Made by a program: the position numbers and the translations under genes. A stretch of 64,000 bases of DNA. It comes from Hanstruepera neustonica (lineage in GTDB: Bacteria > Bacteroidota > Bacteroidia > Flavobacteriales > Flavobacteriaceae). Shown here piece by piece: positions 30,320 through 41,000 of this stretch (within the stretch, counting starts at the first letter, position 1; each line of letters begins with the position of its first letter). The stretch covers positions 434,001 through 498,000 of the forward strand of contig NZ_POWF01000002.1 in the NCBI RefSeq assembly GCF_002895005.1, in the 5' to 3' direction. The notes beneath the pieces were generated by a model, which worked only from the letters and a program-made list of their open reading frames with translations, searched no databases and was not told where the DNA came from.

Positions 30320-31651
30320 TTAATAATGACACTTACCACATTCCAATCCGCCCATTTGAGCAGCTGTCAATTGGTCTACACCGTACTTTTTAGATAATTC
30401 TGCATGAATTTTCTCGTAGTAAGCATTGTCTTGTACTTTCACATTGGTTTCTCTGTGACAGTTAATACACCAACCCATGGTCAATGGTGCATGTTGATAC
30501 ATAATCTCCATTTCTTCAACTGGTCCATGACAAGTTTGACATTCAATACCTGCAACAGAAACATGTTGAGAGTGATTGAAATAAGCAAAGTCTGGTAAAT
30601 TATGAATACGCACCCATTTTACAGGTTGTGATTCACCGGTATATTTTTGATCGGCATCACTCCATCCTGCAGCGGCATATAATTTTTGAATTTCACCGTC
30701 ATAGAACTCTTTTGAATATTCTGGACTAGTCTCTCCTTTGTATTCGTAAATAGATTTATGACAGTTCATACAAATATTCAAGGAAGGAATTCCTGAATGC
30801 TTACTAACTCTAGCCGAAGAGTGGCAGTATTTACAATCGATACCGTTATCACCTGCGTGAATTTTATGAGAGAAATGTATTGGCTGTACTGGTTGGTAGC
30901 CTTGATCAATACCTATTTGCATGAGGTAACCATAAACAAAATAACCACTAGCCAACAATAAGAAAATAGCTGTAACCAATACCAAAAATTGATTTTGAAT
31001 AAACGCTTTCCAAATTGGTGTGCCTTTCGTTTCAGAAACATCCACACCTTTAGCTTCAGCAAAACGATTTAACGTTTGTCTGACCAAAATAAGCGCCATG
31101 GCTAATAAGGCAAACAACACCGCTAAAGCACCTAAAACTAATTTATTTGAGAAACCGCTTTCTTGAGAAGAGCCTTCACCACCACCAGTTGTAACTTCAA
31201 CAACAGGCGCAGGAGCCTCTTCAGCCGTATAAGCCAAAATGTCTGAAATATCCTGATCAGTTAATTGAGGCATTGGCGTCATCGCTGCACCGCCATACTC
31301 ATTATAAATCTTTACTGCATAAGCATCTCCTGAAGCTACAACAGCCGCACTGTTGTGAATCCAAGCAGTAATCCATGCTCTATCCAATCCTTCTTCATCT
31401 GCCAATCGTTGCTCGACATTTCTAAGAGCAGGCCCTGTCATCTTCTTATCCAGCTGATGACAAGCAGCACAATTGGTGTTAAATAAAGTTTTTCCTTTTG
31501 CTGGGTCGCCTTCTTGGGCAGAAAGTGAGGTTGAAAACGCTAGTAAAATAATTAAACTTAAACGGAGAATGTTTTGGCTTAATTTTCGGTGATTCACCTG
31601 TTTCATATTATTAGTTGAATTAACTTCTAAACTTTGGTATGATTTTTTCAT
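30320..31651 (-). CDS. actA: Alternative complex III subunit ActA, multiheme cytochrome c fused to an N-terminal cytochrome c
   Basis: The 443-residue protein has a signal peptide (LSLIILLAFSTSLSAQ) and then a class I cytochrome c domain with CAACH (residues about 50-145). A transmembrane helix lies near residues 170-192 and a second near 220-240. The C-terminal pentaheme part carries CKYCH, CMNCH, CQTCH, CINCH and CGKCH, giving six hemes in all. It forms the periplasmic electron outlet of alternative complex III. It is first in the operon actABCDEF-coxBA. An alternative start at residue 16 (31606) would also leave an intact signal peptide; the longer start suits the promoter spacing. Confidence 0.93.
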   Translation of the reverse strand: MKKSYQSLEVNSTNNMKQVNHRKLSQNILRLSLIILLAFSTSLSAQEGDPAKGKTLFNTNCAACHQLDKKMTGPALRNVEQRLADEEGLDRAWITAWIHNSAAVVASGDAYAVKIYNEYGGAAMTPMPQLTDQDISDILAYTAEEAPAPVVEVTTGGGEGSSQESGFSNKLVLGALAVLFALLAMALILVRQTLNRFAEAKGVDVSETKGTPIWKAFIQNQFLVLVTAIFLLLASGYFVYGYLMQIGIDQGYQPVQPIHFSHKIHAGDNGIDCKYCHSSARVSKHSGIPSLNICMNCHKSIYEYKGETSPEYSKEFYDGEIQKLYAAAGWSDADQKYTGESQPVKWVRIHNLPDFAYFNHSQHVSVAGIECQTCHGPVEEMEIMYQHAPLTMGWCINCHRETNVKVQDNAYYEKIHAELSKKYGVDQLTAAQMGGLECGKCHY

Positions 31652-31688
31652 TTAATAACAGAAAAAAATACAATAATAAAATCTCACG

Positions 31689-31696
31689 CAAAAGTA
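31689..31696 (-). promoter_or_regulatory. Predicted act-cox operon promoter -7 box
   Basis: TACTTTTG on the minus strand is a perfect Bacteroidota -7 match, 37 nt before the actA start; the -33 region is only a partial match. Confidence 0.55.
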
Positions 31697-31794
31697 ACAT
31701 TTAAAGTCGATTTTAGAAATGTTACAGAAGTGTTAATTGTTAATTTAGAGAAATTCTAAATAATAAAATACCCGAAGATTTAGTTATTATCATT

Positions 31795-31802
31795 TACATT
31801 TG
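31795..31802 (+). promoter_or_regulatory. Predicted -7 box for the SPOR-domain gene
   Basis: TACATTTG is a perfect match, 18 nt before the chosen ATG. It overlaps a TTG that could be mistaken for an upstream start. Confidence 0.6.
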
Positions 31803-31820
31803 TATAAAACACCATTGAAA

Positions 31821-32222
31821 ATGAAATTATTGAACATAAAATTCCTGATACCAACCTTATTTTTAGCAGTCATAACCATTCATACTTCCCATGCTCAACA
31901 AGGCCGTGTGGTCATAAATCAAGATGATGATTTGGTAAAATTATTGGCTCTAAAGCGAGATATGAATCTGAATGATAATGATTCCGATCGTTATAAAATT
32001 CAGATTTTTTCAGGTAATCGTCATGATGATGCCCAAAAAGCCAAGTCAAAATTACAGGCAAAATTACCCAATTTACCAGTAAGTTTGGAGTTTGAAACAC
32101 CGAATTATAAAGTTTGGGTTGGAAATTTTAGAAGCCGATTGGAAGCTGACAGAAGTTTGGTTAAAGTCCAGAAAGAATTCCAAAACGCTTTTGTATTTAA
32201 ACCTAAAAAAGAAAAAGAATAA
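31821..32222 (+). CDS. Exported SPOR-domain protein
   Basis: The ATG gives a 133-residue protein with a signal peptide (LIPTLFLAVITIHTSHAQ). An upstream TTG lies inside the promoter box, so it is unlikely to be used. The C-terminal 70 residues form a SPOR domain (YKIQIFSGNRHDDAQKAKS through YKVWVGNFRSRLEAD), a fold that binds denuded peptidoglycan glycan strands, mostly at division sites. There are no other domains, so the protein is essentially a secreted SPOR module. It is monocistronic, ending at a strong terminator shared with infB. Confidence 0.88.
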   Translation: MKLLNIKFLIPTLFLAVITIHTSHAQQGRVVINQDDDLVKLLALKRDMNLNDNDSDRYKIQIFSGNRHDDAQKAKSKLQAKLPNLPVSLEFETPNYKVWVGNFRSRLEADRSLVKVQKEFQNAFVFKPKKEKE

Positions 32223-32225
32223 ACA

Positions 32226-32255
32226 AAAAAAGCGACCGATTGGTCGCTTTTTTTA
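32226..32255. terminator. Bidirectional intrinsic terminator
   Basis: A perfect inverted repeat with GCGACC/GGTCGC as core, a GATT loop, and A7 and T7 tails on either side. It serves both the SPOR gene and the convergent infB operon. Confidence 0.93.
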
Positions 32256-32272
32256 TAGTCTGTTTTCAAAGC

Positions 32273-34996
32273 TTATTTTAGCTTCTTTTTTACTTCTACT
32301 TCTTGGAAAGCTTCAATGATATCACCTTCTTTAATATCGTTGTAGTTTTTAATTTGCATACCACAATCGTATCCTTTAGAAACTTCTTTTACATCGTCTT
32401 TAAAACGTTTTAGCGAAGCCAGTTCACCTGTGTAAACCACAACACCATCGCGAATTAAACGCACGCCTGAATTTCTATAAATCTTGCCACTTGTTACCAT
32501 ACAACCAGCGATACTTCCAATTTTAGACACCTTGAATATTTCTCTGATTTCAGCAGTACCTGTTATCTCTTCTTTTAATTCAGGAGACAACATACCTTCC
32601 ATAGCATCCTTAAGGTCATTAATAGCATCATAGATGATTGAGTACATTCTGATATCTATTTCTTCCTTATCGGCTATTTGACGGGCGTTACCCATTGGTC
32701 TCACGTTAAATCCAATAATTACCGCATCTGAAGCCGAAGCTAATAAGACGTCGCTTTCTGTAATTGGACCAACACCTTTATGGATAATATTCACTTGAAT
32801 TTCTTCTGTAGATAGTTTCTGGAATGAATCTGTTAATGCTTCCACAGAACCATCCACATCTCCTTTAAGTATGATATTCAGCTCTTGGAAATCGCCTAAA
32901 GCAATTCGACGACCAATTTCATCTAGCGTAATATGACGCTGCGTTCTAACAGATTGTTCTCGCTGTAATTGTGTACGTTTCGATGCAATTTGTTTTGCTT
33001 CGCGTTCATCCTCAAATACACTAAACTTATCACCTGCTTGAGGTGCACCGTCTAAACCTAATATTGACACAGGTGTTGATGGTCCAGCTGCTTTAACTTC
33101 TTTACCACGTTCATCGTGCATGGCTTTCACCTTACCGCTGTTTTTACCAGCCAACACATAATCACCGACTTTTAAGGTACCAGCCTGAACTAGAATCGTG
33201 GATACATATCCTCGACCTTTATCCAAGAATGCTTCCACAACGGTCCCTTGCGCTGGTTTATCTGGGTTGGCTTTGAGCTCTAATAATTCCGCCTCAAGCA
33301 ACACTTTTTCCAATAATTCTTTTACACCTTGGCCTGTTTTCGCTGAAATATCATGCGATTGAATTTTTCCACCCCAATCTTCAACCAATAAATTCATATT
33401 GGCCAATCCTTCTTTTATCTTATCCGGATTTGCAGTTGGTCTATCTATCTTGTTAATCGCAAATACAATTGGCACACCCGCTGCTTGTGCATGCGAAATG
33501 GCTTCTTTGGTTTGTGGCATGATATCATCATCAGCTGCAATGACAATGATGGCAATATCTGTGACTTGAGCACCACGAGCACGCATGGCCGTAAAGGCCT
33601 CGTGACCTGGTGTATCTAAAAACGCGATTTTTTGACCACTTTCCAATTCAACACCATAAGCACCAATGTGCTGTGTGATACCACCTGACTCACCTGCTAT
33701 GACATTCTCTTCACGAATATAATCCAATAACGAGGTTTTACCGTGATCAACGTGACCCATTACTGTAACAATTGGCGCACGTGGTTTTAAGTCTTCTGGT
33801 TTATCTTCAACTTCTTCGATTGATTCTTCAATATCAGCTGTAACAAACTCCACTTCATAACCAAATTCTTCAGCAACAATGGTCAATGTTTCAGCATCCA
33901 ATCGTTGGTTCATGGTCACCATCATTCCCAGCGACATACAGGCCGAAATAATTTCGGTTACCGATACATCCATCATAGTGGCAACTTCACTGGCTGTAAC
34001 AAACTCGGTTACCTTCAGGATCTTACTTTCAGCTGCTTCTGCCTGTAAATCTTTTTCGGTTTGTTCTCTGTGCTGGTCACGCTTTTCACGACGGTACTTA
34101 GCACCCTTACCTTTACTTGATTTACCTTGAAGTTTTTCTAGTGTTTCACGTACTTGTTTTTGTACTTCTTCTTCACTTGGCTCCTCCTTAACAATATTTC
34201 TTCTGCCTTTTCCTCCAGACTTACCTTTAAATCTGTCATTACCGCCACCTCTAGAAAAATTATTGTCGTCTGGACCTCCAGCTTTACTGATACGTCTACG
34301 CTTTTTCCTTCCGGTACCAGCTTCTTTATTATCAGTCTTTTTCTCTTCTTTTTTCTTTTTAGGCTTATTGAATTGTGTTAAATCAATCTTATCGCCAGCA
34401 ATTTTAGGCCCAGAAAGTTTTTGATATTGAGTTTTTACTTTTTCTTCAGCAGGTTCTTCTTGCTCTTGACTTTCGGTTTTCTTTTCTGCTGTTTCTTTCT
34501 TCGGTTTATCTGAAGCTTTCTCTTCTTTTTTTGCTTTAGGAGTCTCCTCTTTTACAGGCACTTCTTTATTTCCAGTTTCTTCAGCTTCTTCAACTTTAGG
34601 TTCTTTAGGTTTTGCAGGCTTTTTCTTATCGGCATCCAAGTCGATTTTTCCAACTTGCTTAGGCCCTGAAAGCGTTGATTTTGCTTTAACAACTTCTTCT
34701 TTCTCCGCTGCTTCTTTTTTGGCTCTTGCTTGCTCTTTCTCTTCTAATTCACGTTCACGCTGAATCCTTAATGCTTCCTTTTCTTTCTGTTTAGCCTCAC
34801 TAACCTCTTGAGATTTTGCTTTTTTATTGGCATCTGTCTCAAACTCGTCCTGCAAAAGTTGGTGTACTTCTTCAGATATTTTTGTGGTTGGTCGCTTCTC
34901 TATTTCAATGCCTTTAGAGTCTAAATACTCAACAGCACGATCTAGCGAAATATTAAGTTCACGTAATACTTTATTTAATCTAATTGTTTCAGCCAT
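32273..34996 (-). CDS. infB: Translation initiation factor IF-2
   Basis: IF-2 is the GTPase that delivers initiator tRNA to the ribosome. The 907-residue length is normal. Residues about 1-65 hold the first IF2_N subdomain. Residues about 65-330 are a long charged linker rich in Lys and Glu, and a second N-terminal domain lies at about 330-400. The GTPase domain has G1 [13 protein letters not shown]3 DTPGHEAF and G4 NKID. Domains II to IV follow to the C-terminus. It is the last gene of rimP-nusA-infB, as in many bacteria, and ends at a shared terminator. Confidence 0.98.
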   Translation of the reverse strand: MAETIRLNKVLRELNISLDRAVEYLDSKGIEIEKRPTTKISEEVHQLLQDEFETDANKKAKSQEVSEAKQKEKEALRIQRERELEEKEQARAKKEAAEKEEVVKAKSTLSGPKQVGKIDLDADKKKPAKPKEPKVEEAEETGNKEVPVKEETPKAKKEEKASDKPKKETAEKKTESQEQEEPAEEKVKTQYQKLSGPKIAGDKIDLTQFNKPKKKKEEKKTDNKEAGTGRKKRRRISKAGGPDDNNFSRGGGNDRFKGKSGGKGRRNIVKEEPSEEEVQKQVRETLEKLQGKSSKGKGAKYRREKRDQHREQTEKDLQAEAAESKILKVTEFVTASEVATMMDVSVTEIISACMSLGMMVTMNQRLDAETLTIVAEEFGYEVEFVTADIEESIEEVEDKPEDLKPRAPIVTVMGHVDHGKTSLLDYIREENVIAGESGGITQHIGAYGVELESGQKIAFLDTPGHEAFTAMRARGAQVTDIAIIVIAADDDIMPQTKEAISHAQAAGVPIVFAINKIDRPTANPDKIKEGLANMNLLVEDWGGKIQSHDISAKTGQGVKELLEKVLLEAELLELKANPDKPAQGTVVEAFLDKGRGYVSTILVQAGTLKVGDYVLAGKNSGKVKAMHDERGKEVKAAGPSTPVSILGLDGAPQAGDKFSVFEDEREAKQIASKRTQLQREQSVRTQRHITLDEIGRRIALGDFQELNIILKGDVDGSVEALTDSFQKLSTEEIQVNIIHKGVGPITESDVLLASASDAVIIGFNVRPMGNARQIADKEEIDIRMYSIIYDAINDLKDAMEGMLSPELKEEITGTAEIREIFKVSKIGSIAGCMVTSGKIYRNSGVRLIRDGVVVYTGELASLKRFKDDVKEVSKGYDCGMQIKNYNDIKEGDIIEAFQEVEVKKKLK

Positions 34997-35027
34997 AAAT
35001 TGCCTTTAAAATAACCTAAAATTATAT

Positions 35028-36260
35028 TTAATCTTCGAATTCCTCCTTAAGAATTCTAATAACATCTAAAATTGTTTCTTCTTCTAAATCTGTACGCTTA
35101 ACTAAATCATCAACTTCCTGCTCTAAAATACTTTTTGCTGTATCCAATCCAGCTTTGCTGAATTCTTCAATAATCCACTCATCGATTTCATCAGAGAACT
35201 CACGTAACTCGACGTCTTCTTCGGCACCTTCCCTGAACACATCAATCTCATAACCAGTTAATTGGCCAGCCAAACGAATGTTATGACCACCTCTACCGAT
35301 AGCCTTGCTTACCTCTTCAGGCTTTAAGATAGCTTCAGCGCGTTTGTTTTCTTCATCAATCTTTATAGAAGTCACTCTTGCAGGACTCAAGGCTCTTGTA
35401 ATGAATAGTTGTAAGTTATTGGTATAATTAATAACATCAATATTTTCATTACCCAACTCACGAACAATACCATGAATTCTGGATCCTTTCATACCAACAC
35501 ACGCACCTACTGGATCAATTCTGTCATCATAAGAATCCACAGCTACTTTAGCTTTTTCACCTGGAATCCTAACAACTTTTTTAACCGTAATCAAGCCATC
35601 AAAAACTTCAGGAATTTCTTGCTCGAACAATTTCTCCAAAAATTCTGGAGCCGTTCTTGACATGATAATAGCTGGTTTGTTTCCTTTAAGCTCAACACTC
35701 TCAATTATACCACGAACATTATCGCCTTTTCTAAAGAAATCTGATGGTATTTGTTTTTCCTTTGGAAGGATAATTTCATTGCCTTCATCATCCAGTAAAA
35801 TAACTGCTCTATGACGTATGTGGTGAACTTCAGCCGTGTAAATATCACCAACTAAATCCTTAAATTGCTTATAGATATTGGTATTATCATGCTCATGGAT
35901 TTTAGAAATCAAGTTCTGCCTTAATGCTAAAATTGAACGACGTCCTAAATCTATTAACTTCACTTCTTCGGATACATCCTCTCCAACTTCAAAATCAGGC
36001 TCAATCTTTCTAGCTTCAGACAACGATATTTCCTGATTAGGCTCTTCTACTTCTCCATCGGCTACAACCACACGATTTCTCCAGATTTCCAAATCTCCCT
36101 TATCAGGGTTAATAATGATATCGAAATTGTCATCATCACCAAACTTCTTCTTCAATGCATTTCTAAACACATCTTCTAAAATCGCCATTAGGGTTACACG
36201 ATCTATTAATTTATCGTCTTTAAATTCTGAGAAAGACTCAATTAACGCAAGATTTTCCAT
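35028..36260 (-). CDS. nusA: Transcription termination/antitermination factor NusA
   Basis: A 410-residue RNA polymerase-binding protein controlling pausing and termination. The N-terminal domain (residues about 1-125) is followed by an S1 domain (YTAEVHHIRHRAVILLDDEG region). KH1 and KH2 follow, with CVGMKGSRIHGIVRELGNE and AIGRGGHNIRLAGQLTGYEI as the KH loops. The C-terminal tail is acidic and shorter than in E. coli, with no second acidic-repeat domain. It lies 13 bp after rimP and 31 bp before infB. A terminator-like hairpin in the operon leader would be a natural target for NusA feedback. Confidence 0.97.
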   Translation of the reverse strand: MENLALIESFSEFKDDKLIDRVTLMAILEDVFRNALKKKFGDDDNFDIIINPDKGDLEIWRNRVVVADGEVEEPNQEISLSEARKIEPDFEVGEDVSEEVKLIDLGRRSILALRQNLISKIHEHDNTNIYKQFKDLVGDIYTAEVHHIRHRAVILLDDEGNEIILPKEKQIPSDFFRKGDNVRGIIESVELKGNKPAIIMSRTAPEFLEKLFEQEIPEVFDGLITVKKVVRIPGEKAKVAVDSYDDRIDPVGACVGMKGSRIHGIVRELGNENIDVINYTNNLQLFITRALSPARVTSIKIDEENKRAEAILKPEEVSKAIGRGGHNIRLAGQLTGYEIDVFREGAEEDVELREFSDEIDEWIIEEFSKAGLDTAKSILEQEVDDLVKRTDLEEETILDVIRILKEEFED

Positions 36261-36273
36261 ATCTCTCTTTTAA

Positions 36274-36735
36274 TTAAAATTTTATCATAACTTTTGCTTC
36301 TACAATATCTTCATAGGCAATGTCTGCCTGTTTTTGAACCGTCACTTTTCCTTTACCAACTGGTTTAGGTTCTCTAGCTTTCCAGTTTAAGGTGATTTTC
36401 GCCTCATCAGCATTCGTAAGTGTTCCTTTATACTGTCCATCATGAGTCGCTACCTCTAAATCCCTGCCAACACTTTTAACATATTGTCTTTGATTAACTA
36501 AAGGTGCAGCAGCTCCAGCTGACGCTACTTCCAAGGAAAAATCTTGATCCTCACGATCTAAATTATGCTCAATGGCCCGACTTATAAAAATACAATCATC
36601 TACTGTAACGCCTCGATCGCCGTCAATGATAACCTTAATGTTATTATCATTTGAAATAGTCAGGTCTATAAGAAAAAGATCTTCTCTTTCCTCAAGTCCT
36701 TCAGCCAATAATTTTTCTACTAGTTCCTTAAACAT
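36274..36735 (-). CDS. rimP: Ribosome maturation factor RimP
   Basis: RimP assists 30S subunit assembly. The 153-residue length matches the family. The N-terminal domain has IKVIIDGDRGVTVDDCIFIS (positions about 33-52), and the characteristic VASAGAAAPL loop, corresponding to the VSSPG motif in other bacteria, follows near residue 88. The C-terminal SH3-like barrel ends with EDIVEAKVMI. It is the first gene of the operon, preceded by a promoter and a terminator-like hairpin about 10 nt before its ATG. Confidence 0.96.
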   Translation of the reverse strand: MFKELVEKLLAEGLEEREDLFLIDLTISNDNNIKVIIDGDRGVTVDDCIFISRAIEHNLDREDQDFSLEVASAGAAAPLVNQRQYVKSVGRDLEVATHDGQYKGTLTNADEAKITLNWKAREPKPVGKGKVTVQKQADIAYEDIVEAKVMIKF

Positions 36736-36744
36736 TTTTGGTAT

Positions 36745-36770
36745 AAAAAGAGGGGACTTCCCGTCCCCTC
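36745..36770 (-). promoter_or_regulatory. Terminator-like hairpin in the rimP-nusA-infB leader (possible attenuator)
   Basis: On the minus strand a perfect 8-bp stem GAGGGGAC/GTCCCCTC closes a 5-nt GGGAA loop and is followed directly by five T, then the rimP ATG about 9 nt later. It lies downstream of a predicted promoter, so it is inside the transcript leader. The U-tract direction makes it a terminator for the operon itself, not for the divergent upstream gene. This is a plausible attenuation site for NusA; no antiterminator was seen. Confidence 0.65.
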
Positions 36771-36796
36771 ATAATATCTTTTAACTTTCAACGGTG

Positions 36797-36804
36797 CAAA
36801 TATA
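36797..36804 (-). promoter_or_regulatory. Predicted rimP operon -7 box
   Basis: TATATTTG on the minus strand matches the consensus perfectly and lies 61 nt before the rimP ATG. This implies a leader of about 55 nt containing the hairpin. Confidence 0.55.
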
Positions 36805-36891
36805 CAACAATTAAATTGAATTCCATAATGATTGAAATATCAATTTTTATTCTTAATTTTATTCGCAACTACTAATCCAGAAATTCCTTTT

Positions 36892-37716
36892 ATGAAAAAA
36901 ATACTCGTTCCTACAGATTTTTCAAAACAAGCCGAAAATGCCTTACAAGTTGCAGCTCAATTAGCCAAAAAACATGGTAGTGAGATTTATTTACTCCACA
37001 TGCTTGAATTGCCTTTAAGCCAAGTGGATGCTTTAAGCCAACACAGCGAATTACCTGAAGCCATGTTTTTTATGAAATTAGCACATAAAAAGTTTGAGCA
37101 AACCATGAGTCAAGATTATTTAGATGATGTGGTTGTGCATGAAACCGTTGATTTCAATCAAACATTTACAGGCATAAAAAACACTTGTAAGGAACATGGA
37201 ATTGATTTAATCATTATGGGCTCTCATGGCTCTAGCGGATTCAAAGAAATGTTTATTGGATCCAATACGGAAAAAGTGGTTAGAACAGCTGAAGTACCTG
37301 TTCTAGTGATTAAAAATGAGCATGAGAATTTTAAAATTGACAACTTTGTTTTTGCATCCGACTTTAAAAATGACAACAAAGAAACTTACAGACAAGCGAC
37401 TGAGTTAGCTAAAGCGTTTGGTGCTAAAATTCATTTATTATTTGTTAATACTGCCAGTAATTTCGTTACAACAGCCACTGCCAAAGCCAGAATAATGGAT
37501 TTTATTAAAGATTATGATTTTGAGGATTATTCTATTTCTATTTATAATGATGAAAGTGTTGAAAAAGGCATTTTAAATTTTTCTCACATCATTGGTGCCG
37601 ATTTAATAGGGATTAGTACACACGGAAGGCAAGGAATCGCGCATTTCTTTAATGGCAGTATCAGTGAAGATTTAGTCAACCATGCCAAGCGACCGGTAGT
37701 GACTTTTAAAATTTAA
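36892..37716 (+). CDS. Tandem universal stress protein (UspA family)
   Basis: The 274-residue cytoplasmic protein begins at the ATG giving MKKILVPTDFSKQAENALQ; a further-upstream TTG extension is not convincing. It has two Usp folds. The first is at about residues 1-143, with the nucleotide-binding loop IIMGSHGSSGFKEMFIGSNT. The second is at about 150-274 and ends IGISTHGRQGIAHFFNGSI. The G-2x-G-9x-G-type loop is preserved in the first copy. The stress or ligand it responds to is not apparent. It ends at a terminator shared with tRNA-Gln. Confidence 0.93.
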   Translation: MKKILVPTDFSKQAENALQVAAQLAKKHGSEIYLLHMLELPLSQVDALSQHSELPEAMFFMKLAHKKFEQTMSQDYLDDVVVHETVDFNQTFTGIKNTCKEHGIDLIIMGSHGSSGFKEMFIGSNTEKVVRTAEVPVLVIKNEHENFKIDNFVFASDFKNDNKETYRQATELAKAFGAKIHLLFVNTASNFVTTATAKARIMDFIKDYDFEDYSISIYNDESVEKGILNFSHIIGADLIGISTHGRQGIAHFFNGSISEDLVNHAKRPVVTFKI

Positions 37717-37736
37717 TTGAAAAACCATCATAAAAC

Positions 37737-37769
37737 AAAAAACCTAATCAATAAAGATTAGGTTTTTTT
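37737..37769. terminator. Bidirectional intrinsic terminator
   Basis: CCTAATC/GATTAGG stem with an A6 run before and a T7 run after, loop AATAAA. It can stop the universal stress gene on the plus strand and the tRNA on the minus strand. Confidence 0.9.
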
Positions 37770-37778
37770 AATTACTTG

Positions 37779-37851
37779 TTGGCCTACTAGGGCTCGAACC
37801 TAGACTCTTCTGGACCAAAACCAGACGTGTTGCCAGTTACACCATAGGCCA
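37779..37851 (-). tRNA. tRNA-Gln (anticodon TTG)
   Basis: Read on the minus strand, a 73-nt cloverleaf with acceptor stem TGGCCTA/TAGGCCA and an unpaired A discriminator. The anticodon stem TCTGG/CCAGA encloses TTTTGGT, so the anticodon is TTG, reading CAA. The T arm with TTCGAGC is intact. The CCA end is not encoded. Confidence 0.96.
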
Positions 37852-37947
37852 TTGTGTAATTGAGGTTGCAAATTTAAAACAAAGTTTCGTTTGCACAAAC
37901 ATTTTTTACATAAAATAATACTCCAAAACTTAACGTTTCCTTAAAAG

Positions 37948-37955
37948 TATTTTTG
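37948..37955 (+). promoter_or_regulatory. Predicted -7 box for the DUF2723 gene
   Basis: TATTTTTG is a perfect match, 48 nt before the ATG; the -33 element is unclear. Confidence 0.45.
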
Positions 37956-38003
37956 GTTTGATATTTATTGTTAAATTCGCCTAATCTAATAAACAGCAAT
38001 TAC

Positions 38004-41000
38004 ATGGCACATATTAGCTTTAAAAAATGGAACAATCTATTAGCTTGGTTTTCATTTTTAGTGGCTTTATTCACATTCGGTCTTACTGTTGAACCTACTG
38101 TTAGTTTTTGGGATGCCGGAGAATATATTTTAACCTCTTCTAAACTTCAAGTTGGACATCCACCAGGAGCTCCATTATTTCAAATGTTTGGTGCATTTTT
38201 CTCGATGTTTGCGTTAGAACCTTCTCAAATAGGTTTTATGTTAAATATGATGAGTGCCGTTGCCAGTGCCTTTACCATTTTATTTATGTTTTGGACGATT
38301 TCCCTTTTATTGAGAAAATTAGCTGGAAATGAAGAGACCTTATCCGAAACTCAAAAAATAGCGATTTTAGGTAGTTCTTTAGTTGGAAGTTTAGCTTTCA
38401 CTTTTACAGATTCATTTTGGTTTAATGCGGTTGAAACGGAGGTTTATGCTATGGCCACCCTCATAATGTCCGTGATATTTTATTTGGCATTACGTTGGGA
38501 GCGCGAAATGGATCAACCTCGCGGGAATCGTTGGTTAATCCTCATTGCTTTTGTTATTGGATTGTCATTTGGTGTTCATTTCATGGGTTTATTAACCATT
38601 CCTGCAATAGGATTGATATACTATTTTAAAAACTATAAAGAAATAACAGTCAAGAATTTTATAATTGCCAATGTGGTTTCTGTTGCTATTCTGCTGTTCA
38701 TTTTTAAATTGTTGGCACCGAATATCTTAAGATACTTTAGTGCGATGGAAATTTTCTTTGTGAATTCCATTGGCTTACCATTTAATTCAGGGTCCATTAT
38801 CGCAGGAGTTCTGTTGGTAGCAGTCATTTATTTTGGGCTGAAATACACCAGAGAAAAACAATACAAACACTTGAACACAGCTATATTGTGTGTAACGTTT
38901 GTAATGGTTGGTTTCTCGTCCTGGATGATGTTACCCATTCGTGCTAACGCAGATGTGGTTATCAATGAGAATGACCCATCTGATGCCAGGGAATTGCTGG
39001 CTTATTATAATTTAGAACAATACCCAGAAACCCATTTATTTTATGGGCCGCAGTTTACAGACCAGTATTCAGGTTTGGATGAAAACGAACCTTACATCGA
39101 TGATAAACCCAATTATGAGAAAGATGAGAAAACGGGTAAATACGTCATTATAAACGATTGGGAGAATGCCAGACAGAATTACAATTCTAAACATGCCTCC
39201 ATTTTACCAAGGATGTGGAGTGGCGAAAACGCTGAAAACTATATGATCTTTACAGGATATTTAGACTTCAAATTGAAGCCTGAATACCAAATGGAAAATG
39301 AGCTTCGCGGAGCTATTACTAATTTTAAGAATGACGTGGCTAATGGCATGGTTGACTATGAAGATTATCATAATTTCTTACGACAATTTAGCCAATATAT
39401 TGATGTTGAAAAGCCATCTTTGGGTAGTAATATCGCCTATATGCTGGAATACCAATTAGGTTATATGTACTGGCGTTATTTTATGTGGAATTTTGTAGGT
39501 AGACAGGATGATATTCAAGGTAAATATGATAATCACGGTAATTGGTTAAGTGGTATTAATTTTATAGATGAGTGGCATTTGGGGTTATCTCAAGAAAACT
39601 TACCAAGTGATGTTGAAAATAATAAAGCGCGAAACACCTATTATTTTTTACCCTTCATTTTAGGGTTAATTGGCTTGTTCTTTTTATTCAACAAAGACAA
39701 AAAATTATTCTGGGTTATGTTGGTTTTCTTCCTGTTTACCGGTTTGGCTATTCAGGTTTATACGAATGTGAGACCCTTTGAGCCTCGTGAAAGAGATTAC
39801 TCTGTAGTTGGTTCTTTTTATGTATTTGCCCTTTGGATTGGATTCGGTGTGTACGCCATAGTTGACTCTCTGAAACAAAAGTTTTCATCTAAATTACTAG
39901 CTCCTGCTGTTTCAGTTGTTTGCCTCATTTTGGTGCCTGGTATTTTGGCTGCGAACAATTGGGATGACCATGACCGTTCAAACAAATATACAGCTCAAGC
40001 GATGGCCAAAAAATATCTGGATTCTTGTGCTGAAAACGGCATCTTGTTCTCAATCGGTGATAATGATACATTTGCACTTTGGTATGCTCAAGAAATTGAG
40101 GGCTACAGAACGGATGTTCGTGTAGTTAATACCAGTTTGTTCCAGACAGATTGGTACATTGACCAAATGAAGCGTAAGGCTTATGAGAGTGATCCTGTTC
40201 CTTCATCACTCACCCATGATCAATACCGTTATGGCACACGTGATTATATATTGAAAAAATTATTTATTTATGATGCCAATGGCAGACCACAACGATTGCT
40301 GAATAAGGATACATTAAATATTAAGGACTTTTTGGAATTTGTTTCCAGTGACAATCCGAGAACCAAGTTCAAATATTTATTACAACAACAAGGTGAAGAC
40401 CCTAGTTTCTATCCCGTACAATATCAAAACTCCAACTATTTTCCTGTTGAATATGTGCAAATTCCGGTCAACAAAGAAAATGTTTTAAAATATGGTATCG
40501 TAAAAGCACAAGATTCAGATGATATTGTGGATAACATCACTATCAAAATTACTGATGGTGCCTTATATAAAAATAGACTGCTAATGCTGGATATCATTGC
40601 CAATAACGATTGGAAACGCCCTATTTATTTTACGGGTGGTGCCTTTGGTGATGACGATTATATCTGGATGAAAGATTACTTACAACTTGATGGTATGTGT
40701 TACAAGTTAGTTCCTATCAAAACACCGGTTGATAAAGCCAATCCGTTTGATATGGGGCGTGTGGATTCTGATTTAATGTTTGATAAAGTTGTAAACTGGG
40801 ATTGGGGTAATAGTGGTGACCCAAATATTTACCATGATACCGAAACCCGTCGAAATTCCATAACCTATAGAGGAAACCTGGCACGATTGATTGAACAATT
40901 AATCAATGAAGAAAAGCTAGATAAAGCTGAAAAAATTGCAGATATCGCCATGGATAATATGCCAGTAGACTATTTTGGATATTACACCCTTTTAGAACCC

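Noticed and set aside
36750-36770. Hairpin near 36.76 kb as a terminator for the plus strand
   Set aside because: The run of T follows the stem only on the minus strand, and no plus-strand gene ends there. It lies in the rimP leader.
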